A stretch of DNA of 64,000 bases, taken from Crossaster papposus. Lineage: Eukaryota > Echinodermata > Asteroidea > Velatida > Solasteridae. Below, one piece after another: positions 45,245 to 55,800 of this stretch; the first letter of the stretch is position 1, and each line of letters starts with the position of its first letter. The notes beneath the pieces are model-generated. The model saw only the letters and a program-made list of their open reading frames with translations, searched no databases and was not told where the DNA came from. The stretch lies in the NCBI GenBank assembly GCA_037893245.1, contig JBAIAA010000396.1, forward strand, positions 1,178,001 through 1,242,000, in the 5' to 3' direction. Made by a program: the position numbers and the translations under genes.

Positions 45245-47874
45245 ATGGCTGCGAATGAGGATAATTTTCTCGACATATATCTGAACTGCGTACCTCAACG
45301 TTGTTCGATAATGAAGAGACACTCACCAGCTCGACATCTGAGCCAAAATATTGCCAAATTTCTCCCTGGAAAAAACCCAAACTGAGAGACTCATGCGTGA
45401 GGACACTGGCGGCATAGGCCTATGAGGCAATACACGTGTACATACATAAACAGAAGTAAACATGTCTGCGAATGAGGATAATTTTCTCGACTTATATCTG
45501 AGCTGCGAGCCTCAACGTTGTTCGAGAATAAAGAGACACTCCCCAGCTCGACATCTGAGCCAAAATATTGCCAAATATCTCACTGGAAAAAAAATAAAAA
45601 CTGAGAGACTCATGCGTCAGGATACTGGCGGCATAGGCCTATGTGGCAATACACGTGTACATACATACATACACATAAGAAAACATGGCTGCGAATGAGG
45701 ATAATTTTCTGAACTTATATCTGAGCTGCGAACCTCAACGTTGTTCGAGAATGAAGAGACAATAACCAGCTCGACATCTGAGCCAAAATATTGCAAACAT
45801 TTATCAATGGAAAAAAAAACCAAACTGTGAGACTCATGCGTCAGGACACTGGCGGCATAGGCCTATGTGGCACTACACGTATACATACAAACACATCAGA
45901 ACACATGGCTGCGAATGAGGATATTTTTCTCGACATATATCTGAGCTGCGAGCCTCAACGTTGTTCGAGAATGAAGAGACACTTACCAGCTCGACATCCG
46001 AGCCAAAATATTGCCAAATTTCTCACTGGAAAAACAAACAAACTGTGAGACTCATGCTTCTGGACACTGGCGACATAAGCCTATGCGGCAATACACGTGT
46101 ACACGCATAAACATAAGAAAACATGGCTGCGAATGAGGATAATTTTCTGAACTTATATCTGAGATGCGAACCTCAACGTTGTTCGAGAATGAAGAGACAA
46201 TAACCAGCTCGACATCTGTGCCAAAATATTGCCAAATTTCTCACTGGAAAAAAAACCCAAACTGTGAGACTCATGCGTCAGGACACTGGCGACATAGGCC
46301 TACGCGGTAATACATGTGTACATACATAAACATAAGAAAACATGGCTGCGAATGAGGATAAATTTATCGACATATATCTGAGCTGCGAGCCTCAACGTTG
46401 TTCGACAATGAAGAGACACTCACCAGCTCGACATCTGAGCCAAAATATTGCCAAATTTCTCACTGGAAAAACAAACAAACTGAGAGACTCATGCGTCAGT
46501 ATACTGGCGGCATAGGCCTATGTGGCAATACACGTGTACATACATACACATCAGAAAACATGGCTGCGAATGAGGATAATTTTCTCGACATATATCTGAA
46601 CTGCGTACCTCAACGTTGTTCGATAATGAAGAGACACTCACCAGCTCGACATCTGAGCCAAAATATTGCCAAATTTCTCCCTGGAAAAAACCCAAACTGA
46701 GAGACTCATGCGTGAGGACACTGGCGGCATAGGCCTATGAGGCAATACACGTGTACATACATAAACAGAAGTAAACATGTCTGCGAATGAGGATAATTTT
46801 CTCGACTTATATCTGAGCTGCGAGCCTCAACGTTGTTCGAGAATAAAGAGACACTCCCCAGCTCGACATCTGAGCCAAAATATTGCCAAATATCTCACTG
46901 GAAAAAAAATAAAAACTGAGAGACTCATGCGTCAGGATACTGGCGGCATAGGCCTATGTGGCAATACACGTGTACATACATACATACACATAAGAAAACA
47001 TGGCTGCGAATGAGGATAATTTTCTGAACTTATATCTGAGCTGCGAACCTCAACGTTGTTCGAGAATGAAGAGACAATAACCAGCTCGACATCTGAGCCA
47101 AAATATTGCAAACATTTATCAATGGAAAAAAAAACCAAACTGTGAGACTCATGCGTCAGGACACTGGCGGCATAGGCCTATGTGGCACTACACGTATACA
47201 TACAAACACATCAGAACACATGGCTGCGAATGAGGATATTTTTCTCGACATATATCTGAGCTGCGAGCCTCAACGTTGTTCGAGAATGAAGAGACACTTA
47301 CCAGCTCGACATCCGAGCCAAAATATTGCCAAATTTCTCACTGGAAAAACAAACAAACTGTGAGACTCATGCTTCTGGACACTGGCGACATAAGCCTATG
47401 CGGCAATACACGTGTACACGCATAAACATAAGAAAACATGGCTGCGAATGAGGATAATTTTCTGAACTTATATCTGAGATGCGAACCTCAACGTTGTTCG
47501 AGAATGAAGAGACAATAACCAGCTCGACATCTGTGCCAAAATATTGCCAAATTTCTCACTGGAAAAAAAACCCAAACTGTGAGACTCATGCGTCAGGACA
47601 CTGGCGACATAGGCCTACGCGGTAATACATGTGTACATACATAAACATAAGAAAACATGGCTGCGAATGAGGATAAATTTATCGACATATATCTGAGCTG
47701 CGAGCCTCAACGTTGTTCGACAATGAAGAGACACTCACCAGCTCGACATCTGAGCCAAAATATTGCCAAATTTCTCACTGGAAAAACAAACAAACTGAGA
47801 GACTCATGCGTCAGTATACTGGCGGCATAGGCCTATGTGGCAATACACGTGTACATACATACACATCAGAAAAC
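45245..47874 (+). repeat. Near-identical tandem duplication, unit 1315 bp (6 monomers)
   Basis: Sequence from about 45,245 recurs from about 46,560 with the same unusual monomers: CAGAAGTAAACATGTCTGCG, GACAATAACCAGC, AACATTTATCAATGG, and CACTACACGTATACATAC, where the E-box is CACGTATA. The period averages slightly over 217 bp because of extra CATA units and longer A-runs. The first copy carries a longer (TACA)n stretch at about 45,210 just outside the matched part. The copies diverge after about 47,874. Confidence 0.82.
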
Positions 47875-50800
47875 ATGGCTGCGAATGAGGATAATTTTCT
47901 CGACTTATATCTGAGCTACGAACCACAACATTGTTGGAGAATGAAGAGACACTCACCAGCTCGACATCTGAGCCAAAATATTGCAAAATTTCTCACTGGA
48001 AAAAAACCAAACTGAGAGACTCATGCGTGAGAACACTGGCGGCATAGGCCTATGAGGCAATACACGTGAACATACATAAACAGAAGTAAACATGTCTGCG
48101 AATGATAATAATTTTCTCGACGTATATCTGAGCTGCGAGCCTCAACGTTGTTCGAGAATGAAGAGACACTCCCCAGCTCGACATCTGAGCCAAAATATTG
48201 CCAAATTTATCAATGGAACAAACCTAAACTGAGAGACTCATGCGTCAGGACACTGGCGGCATATGCCTATGTGGCACTACACGTATACATACAAACACAT
48301 CAGAAAACATGGCTGCGAATGAGGATAATTTTCTCGACTTTTATCTGAGCTACGAACCACAACGTTGTTGGAGAATGAAGAGACACTCACCAGCTCGACA
48401 TCTGAACCAAAATTTTGCAAAATTTCTCACTGAAAAAAAAACAAACTGAGAGACTCATGCGTGATGACACTGGCGGCATAGGCCTATGAGGCAATACACG
48501 TGTACATACATAAACAGAATTAAACATGTCTGCAAATGAGGATAATTTTCTCGACTTATATCTGAGCTGCGATCCTCAACGTTGTTCGAGAATGAAGAGA
48601 CACTCCCCAGCTCAACATCTGAGCCAAAATATTGCAAAATTTCTCACTGGAACAAACCTAAACTGAGAGACTCATGCGTTAGGACACTGGCGGCATATGC
48701 CTATGTGGCACTACACGTATACATACAAACACATCAGAAAACATGGCTGCGAATGAGGATATTTTTCTCGACATATATCTGAGCTGCGAGCCTCAACGTT
48801 GTTCGAGAATGAAGAGACACTTACCAGCTCGACATCCGAGCCAAAATATTGCCAAATTTCTCACTGGAAAAACAAACAAACTGTGAGACTCATGCTTCTG
48901 GACACTGGCGACATAAGCCTATGCGGCAATACACGTGTACACGCATCAACATAAGAAAACATGGCTGCGAATGAGGATAACTTCATGAACTTATATCTGA
49001 GATGCGAACCTCAACGTTGTTCGAGAATGAAGAGACAATAACCAGCTCGACATCTGAGCCAAAATATTGCCAAATTTCTCTCTGGAAAAAAAAACTAAAC
49101 TGTGAGACTTATGCGTCAGGACACTGGCGGCATAGGCCTACGCGGTAATACATGTGTACATACATAAACATAAGAAAACATGGCTGCGAATGAGGATAAA
49201 TTTCTCGACATATATCTGAGCTGCGAGCCTCAACGTTGTTCGAGAAAGAAAAGACACTCACCAGCCCGACATCTGAGCCAAAATATTGCCAAATTTTTCC
49301 CTGGAAAGAACCCAAACTGAGAGACTCATGCGTGAGGACACTGGCGGCATAGGCCTATGTGGCAATACACGTGTACATACATACACATCAGAAAACATGG
49401 CTGCGAATGAGGAACATTTTCTCGACTTATATCTGAGCTACGAACCACAACGTTGTTGGAGAATGAAGAGACACTCACCAGCTCGACATCTGAGACAAAA
49501 TATTGCAAAATTTATCACTGGAAAAAAACCAAACTGAGAGACTCATGCGTGAGGACACTGGCGGCATAGGCCTATGAGGCAATACACGTGTACATACATA
49601 AACAGAAGTAAACATGTCTGCAAATGAGGATAATTTTCTCGACTTATATCTGAGCTGCGATCCTCAACGTTGTTCGAGAATGAAGAGACACTCCCCAGCT
49701 CGACATCTGAGCCAAAATATTGCAAAATTTCTCACTGGAACAAACCTAAACTGAGAGACTCATGCGTTAGGACACTGGCGGCATATGCCTATGTGGCACT
49801 ACACGTGTACATACAAACACATCAGAAAACATGGCTGCGAATGAGGATATTTTTCTCGACATATATCTGAGCTGCGAACCTCAACGTTGTTGGAGAATGA
49901 AGAGACATTCACCACCTCCACATCTGAGCTAACATATCGCCAAAATTCTCACCGGAAGAAACCAAAACTTTAATACACATGCGTCAGGACACTGGCGGCA
50001 TAGGCCTATGCGGCAATACACGTGTACACGCATAAACATAAGAAAACATGGCTGCGAATGAGGATAATTTTATGAACTTATATCTGAGCTGCGAACCTCA
50101 ACGTTGTTCGAGAATGAAGAGACACTCACCAGCTCGACATCCGAGCCAAAATATTACCAAATTTCTCACTGGAAAAAAACCAAACTGAGAGACTTATGCG
50201 TCAGGATACTGGCGGCATAGGCCTATGTGGCAATACACGTGTACATACATACACATCAGAAAACATGGCTGCAAATGAGGATAATGTTTTCGACATATAT
50301 CTGAGCTGCGAACCTCAACGTTGTTCGAGAATGAGGAGACACTCACCAGCTCGACATCTGAGCCAAAATATTGCCAAATTTCTCACTGGAACAAACCTAA
50401 ACTGAGAGACTCATGCGTCAGGACACTGGCGGCATATGCCTATGTGGCAATACACGTGTACATACATACACATCAGAAAACATGGCTGCGAATGAGGATA
50501 ATGTTTTCGACATATATCTGAGCTGCAAACCTCAACGTTGTTCGAGAATGAAGAGACACTCACCAGCTCGACATCTGAGCAAAAATATTGCCAAATTTCT
50601 CACTGGAACAAACCTAAACTGAGGGACTCATGCGTCAGGACACTGGCGGCATATGCCTATGTGGCACTACACGTGTACATGAAAACATGGCTGCGAATGA
50701 GGATATTTTTCTCGACAAATATCTGAGCTGCGAGCCTCAACGTTGTTCGAGAATGAAGAGACACTCACAAGCTCGACATCCGAGCCAAAATATTGCCAAA

Positions 50801-52402
50801 TTTCTCACTGGAAAAAAAATAAAACTGTGAGACTCATGCTTCTGGACACTGGCGACATAAGCCTATGCGGCAATACACGTGTACACGCAAAAACATAAGA
50901 AAACATGGCTGCGAATGAGGATAATTTTATGAACTTATATCTGAGATGCGAACCTCAACGTTGTTCGAGAATGAAGAGACACTCTCCAGCTCGACATCTG
51001 AGCCAAAATATTGCAAAATTTCTCACTGGAACAAACCTAAACTGAGAGACTCATGCGTTAGGACACTGGCGGCATATGCCTATGTGGCACTACACGTGTA
51101 CATACAAACACATCAGAAAACATGGCTGCGAATGAGGATAGTTTTCTCGACATATATCTGAGCTGCGAGCCTCAACGTTGTTCGAGAATGAAGAGACACT
51201 TACCAGCTCGACATCTGAGCCAAAATATTGCAAAAATTTATCAATGGAAAAAAAAAACCAAACTGTGAGACTCATGCGTCAGGACACTGGCGGCATAGGC
51301 CTACGCGGTAATACATGTGTACATACATAAACAGAAGTAAACATGTCTGCGAATGAGAATAATTTTCTCGACTTATATCTGAGCTGCGAGCCTCAACGTT
51401 GTTCGAGAATGAAGAGACACTCCCAAGCTCGACATCTGAGCCAAAATATTGCCAAATTTCTCACTGGAACAAACATAATCTGAGAGACTCATGCGTTAGG
51501 ACACTGGCGGCATATGCCTATGTGGCACTACACGTATACATACAAACACATCAGAAAACATGGCTGCGAATGAGGATATTTTTCTCGACATATATCTGAG
51601 CTGCGAGCCTCAACGTTGTTCGAGAATGAAGAGACACTTACCAGCTCGACATCCGAGCCAAAATATTGCCAAATTTCTCACTGGAAAAACAAACAAACTG
51701 TGAGACTCATGCTTCTGGACACTGGCGACATAAGCCTATGCGGCAATACATGTGTACACGCATAAACATAAGAAAACATGGCTGCGAATGAGGATAATTT
51801 TCTGAACTTATATCTGAGATGCGAACCTCAACGTTGTTCGAGAATGAAGAGACAATAACCAGCTCGACATCTGAGCCAAAATATTGCCAAATTTCTCACT
51901 GGAAAAAAAACCAAACTGTGAGACTCATGCGTCAGGACACTGGCGACATAGGCCTACGCGGTAATACATGTGTACATACATAAACATAAGAAAACATGGC
52001 TGCGAATGAGGATAAATTTCTCGACATATATCTGAGCTGCGAGCCTCAACGTTGTTCGAGAAAGAAAAGACACTCACCAGCCCGACATCTGAGCCAAAAT
52101 ATTGCCAAATTTTTCACTGGAAAAACAAACAAACTGTGAGACTCATGCTTCTGGACACTGGCGACATAAGCCTATGCGGCAATACACGTGTACACGCATA
52201 AACATAAGAAAACATGGCTGCGAATGAGGATAATTTTCTGAACTTATATCTGAGATGCGAACCTCAACGTTGTTCGAGAATGAAGAGACAATAACCAGCC
52301 AGACATCTGAGCCAAAATATTGCCAAATTTCTCACTGGAAAAAACCCCAAACTGTGAGACTCATGCGTCAGGACATTGGCGACATAGGCCTACGCACGCA
52401 TA

Positions 52403-52630
52403 CATGTAGACACTACCACACTGAGGGCATACTTGTCATTCTATCCAATGGAGGACACTTGAGTTTGTGTGAATTACACCTATCAAAGTGAGGACACTAC
52501 ACTAAATTGCTGGTTGTCCATTGGTTTCATATTGATGTGCATTCTAAAGTCATCATTGCGATTGCAAATTCTAAATAGTCAAGTACTCTGACGCATCCGT
52601 ACATGTATGTGAACTGACGAAACACCCTGC
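52403..52630. other. Island margin downstream of the recombinase gene, with three short GAGGACAC-type repeats
   Basis: This is non-satellite sequence 3' of the gene on the minus strand. Three short related motifs occur at 52,423 (GAGGGCAT), 52,451 (GAGGACAC) and 52,490 (GAGGACAC), each preceded by a similar A/C-rich octamer. I see no canonical AATAAA or ATTAAA on the minus strand between the stop codon and the satellite, so the 3' end and polyadenylation site of the gene are undefined. The first bases (ACGCATA) may still be a remnant of the monomer, which would put the array edge at about 52,402 rather than 52,395. Confidence 0.5.
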
Positions 52631-52884
52631 TTAGCTTTGATGAAGCTTCATTTTGTTCCGACAAAAGTCTTTGATGTTCCTCCAGCTTCGTGTCTGCAGT
52701 GCCACAAGACAGGATGTTTCGATGTCTCGTTTGCCAGGAAGCTTCTTCAGCAGAAAGAATTTCTGCAAACCCTTCGTAACGTCTCCCTTCTCCTCGGCAG
52801 TCCAGGGACGACGTTTCACTCGTCTCGAGTTGTTCAGAGATGCCAGACTTCCAGATGGAACACTGATAGGAGCCTGTCGAGTAC
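52631..52884 (-). other. Last coding exon: Myb/SANT-like C-terminal module
   Basis: It starts at acceptor GACATTAG|GTACTC and runs 83 codons to TAA (52633-52631). After a Ser/Pro-rich lead it reads KRRPWTAEEKGDV, a long helical stretch, then TRSWRNIKDFCRNKM. This is the two-tryptophan pattern (W-T-x-E-E near the start, then R-S-W-x-x-I-K) of Myb/SANT-like DNA- or histone-binding helices, preceded by a basic patch. The module is short for a full SANT domain plus flanks, so I call it SANT-like. Confidence 0.72.
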
Positions 52885-55800
52885 CTAATGTCAAATAGGA
52901 AACAAGTCGATATAAAACACAGATATTTAGGCACTTTTAATTCAGACAGCCCGATAGCCAGATGAACAAACAAATGGACAGACAGACAATTGTTTTTTTA
53001 AAGACAGTCCGACTTAACCAGTTTGCGCCAGGATTATTTTAACATCGCCGAGCCCACAGGCGGGATTATTTTTTACGAAACTCGATCTGAAGCGGGTTCA
53101 GGCTGATAGTGCCGGGAAGCACACCCACGCATTTCCGGCCTTGCGCGCTGCTGACATACATTTCCGAACTTGAACTTGGCAGGTTTATGCGTCATTCGTT
53201 TTGAATTTTGGAAAATGTTTGCGTTTATATACGTCATCCGGCGCGAACTGGTTAAAATACAGACACATAAAAGCCTAAACTTACTGTTTTCACTGGGCAC
53301 ATCACAGGAATTGTCACTGCTGTTATCGCTGTCCTCGTCACTAGTGAAGCCTTCTGCAAGTCACAAAGAGCAGTTTTTGTTAGATTAATGCACACATACC
53401 CGACAGTTGGTTGTTGTCCTGCATGTAAATTCAGAAAAGTGGACTCAACTCTTGTCAAATTTCTGTGGTCTGTTTCTTTCTATTTTTCTCTATTTCTCTT
53501 TCTTGTTCTGTAATGCAGAAGCAATAGCAAAAGAAATGCACACAAACACGTATACCATTTGTTATCATATATTGTGAACTGATAACAAAATGTTATTTCT
53601 TGCATTTCTTTCGCTGTTGAAGATGTATTAGTGAATAGTAATTACTGATCAAATATTTTTCAACAAAAGCAATAATTAATGTCTTTCTTTTGCTGTTGAG
53701 TAAATAATTTAAAACAACTGTGTCCTTACCACCAGTGACATGCAGTTCATCCAGGGATTTGCCCTGCTGGGATGGCAAGTTTCCCCTCTCCAAGCTGAGA
53801 AAAAGTATAGAAAGTTTGGTGACCCTCTGCACAGTATCTGGCAACTGGTAGTATTCACGATGGACACGCAAATCATGACCCATGAAGTTTGCAAGTGTTT
53901 CAAGTTGATGTTCCTTCAAGGCAAGAATTTGCGATGCGGTTGCCAGGTGCTTACGAAGTTTTGTAGACCGGATGCTGGCAGCATTGTCAAGGCCGGCCAT
54001 GTCTGCGTACACTCTTATACAGTCACATCCTCTTATATGACCTGTACCTCCATAAGAACATCGTGCAAACAAGTAGGTGTTGTCGTGGGCGACTCCAGCT
54101 TCATTTCTCTTCGCAATCAGAGCACTCAACCACGCCACCACCTCATTGCTGAGAAGCACAGGAACAGTTCGACCCCTCTTGCCAACTATTTCGACAACTC
54201 TGAACATCTTGCACAGATGCCGTTCAAGATCAGTCAGCAGGCATTCCCCGTTGACACTAGCTGTTGTGTGCTTCTGAAAGTCTTCTAGTTTCATTTTTGA
54301 TACCTCCCCTTGCCTTCTGCGGTTGAACATAATAAGGTGGCACAGTGCGACTTCATTCAATCTCTTCCAAGCTGGTCCAATTTGTTCGCCCCGAGCATCC
54401 TGGACAAGTTCCACTTCTCTGTTGCCAGCTTCATAGAGGAACGCCGACATTTTCACAACATCAGCATTTGTCGGCAGAATTTTAGGTTGGTTGCGCTTTC
54501 CTTGGTACAGTGTTCTGTGTGCATGGGTGGATACACGGTCTCGCCAGGTCAGTTCGCACAACTGCAGAAATTCTTCAGCGTGTTGGGCTTTTTGCTTTTG
54601 GCCAGACTCTAGAGCATTTCCTTTAAGTATGAGTGCACACTTCTTGATGGAATGTCCAATCTTTAAAGCTAGAGACGGAACATCATACAACTGCTTGTCT
54701 TCATTAAAGCCAGCAATACCGTGAATAGCCTTGATGATATCATTCAGGTAGTGGGGGTGGACAAATAATTCAAGTGATGCATTTGGCTGGTGTGTATTCT
54801 TGCGGAGTTGTATGACAAGACGACCCAATTCCCGTATCTTGTTTCGGATGTAGCCATGTTGATCTACATCGTGCCCGAGTTTCGCGTATTCCCGCTTGGC
54901 TACTTCCACAATCAAAGTGTCATTCTTGGCCAGCAGAGTCACCTCATCTCTCTTCATCGGAATAAGAACCTGGTTCAACTGGAAAGACACACCGACAGGT
55001 GGAGGCTTTAACAAATCACTCTTGTGAGCAACACATCTACGCAGAGGAGTTGTGGTAGTGCTACCATGCGAGTGTGCAGGGAGTGCAGGTTTCAGTGGGC
55101 ACTGGTGACGCCAGAGATCACTTCGCACATAATAGCCATAACAATATATGCACGGTCCGTATGCATGTGGAGATACCTTATGATTAGGCCTATATCCTAC
55201 AATAAGTGCACCCCGGCCTTTCCGAAGGACTTGGCAATTGTGCCTATGATTACCAACATTGCGGATTTTCCACAGAAGTATCTTACGGGCACTTGGGTTG
55301 GTCTCAGACGCAATCTCTACAACTTCGCTCTCTTCTTTGTGACATGACTGGAGATGACGGGGCAACTTAGATTGAGGTACTTCACAGAAAAAGCAAAAGT
55401 GTTTCTTGTCCCATTTCCTGTGCCCACTTTCATTGCTGGTCTCCATGACCGTTATGTGACCGGTCTCAGTAGCCTCGGTTGATGATCTCTGTGACTCGGC
55501 ACTTGAGGCTTCATATGGAGCAGGACAAACGGCAGGTCCTGTACCAGAATCAGCCTGTGGGCCATCATCCCAACTGGAACTGCTTTGTAGACTGTCTGAA
55601 CCATTTAAGTGCGAACTCGAGAAAAGCGTATGGGCCACCTGGCATAGAAATCAAATCAAAATCACATTTAATTTTAAACAAATAACAATTTCTTTGGGGA
55701 GGGGTGGGAGGGCGAAGGGAGGGGTGGGTGTGTGGGGGAGGGGTGGGTGTGTGGGGGGGGGGGGGGGGGGGGGGGTGAAGGGGGGGGGGGATGGTGCTTG

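Larger units (their letters stand above)
1..52402 (+). repeat. Satellite array 1, ~217-bp monomer, about 240 tandem copies
   Basis: The whole stretch is head-to-tail copies of one monomer. Landmarks in order are GAGACTCATGCGTCAGGA, the dyad region around AGGCCTAT, the E-box palindrome TACACGTGTA, a CATACA/CAAACA stretch, GAAAACATGGCTGCGAATGA, TCGACATATATCTGAGCTGC, CCTCAACGTTGTTCGAGAAT, GCCAAAATATTGCCAAATTT, and an A-run of variable length before the next unit. Spacing between equivalent points is mostly 217 bp (for example 50,196, 50,413 and 50,630), with 216 and 218 bp variants caused mainly by the A-run. Copies differ by point changes, a few small deletions and (TACA)n length changes. Since 217 is not a multiple of 3, the frame changes at each monomer, so no long protein is encoded. 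The array starts before position 1. The last recognisable monomer fades at about 52,395-52,402. No other sequence of more than about 100 bp interrupts it. Confidence 0.97.

Noticed and set aside
1..52402. Hundreds of short open frames on both strands (60-130 codons) with similar repeated peptides
   Set aside because: They are translations of the satellite monomer in different frames. The 217-bp period shifts the frame at every unit, both strands are equally open, and no signal peptide, domain or start context is conserved. I see no evidence of coding.
1..52402. CRISPR array
   Set aside because: The whole 217-bp unit is repeated with no unique spacers, and the context is eukaryotic.
1..52402. 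CENP-B box in the satellite
   Set aside because: The best candidate, TTCGAGAATGAAGAG, lacks the CGGG half of the TTCG-N4-A-N2-CGGG core. Centromere function cannot be argued from this motif.
52527..52973. A 148-codon minus-strand frame over the last exon
   Set aside because: It overlaps the SANT-like exon in a different frame, has no domain, and crosses the clear splice acceptor at 52,885.
53593..53729. C-terminal extension of the large frame to a stop at 53,593
   Set aside because: A near-consensus donor (GGTG|GTAAGG) lies at 53,730. The following 45 codons are low-complexity intron-like sequence, and joining to the next two exons restores a sensible protein.
53740..54724. Plus-strand open frames (up to 182 codons) opposite the recombinase exon
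   Set aside because: They are antisense shadows of the long minus-strand coding exon, with no recognisable domain.
55636..55638. GTG as the start of the large recombinase frame
   Set aside because: It directly follows a good splice acceptor (CTATGCCAG). An in-frame TGA lies 13-15 bases upstream, and the equivalent codon starts the other two exon copies. It is Val in a spliced exon, not a start codon. The first ATG inside the exon is codon 65, which would remove the Tudor-like module.
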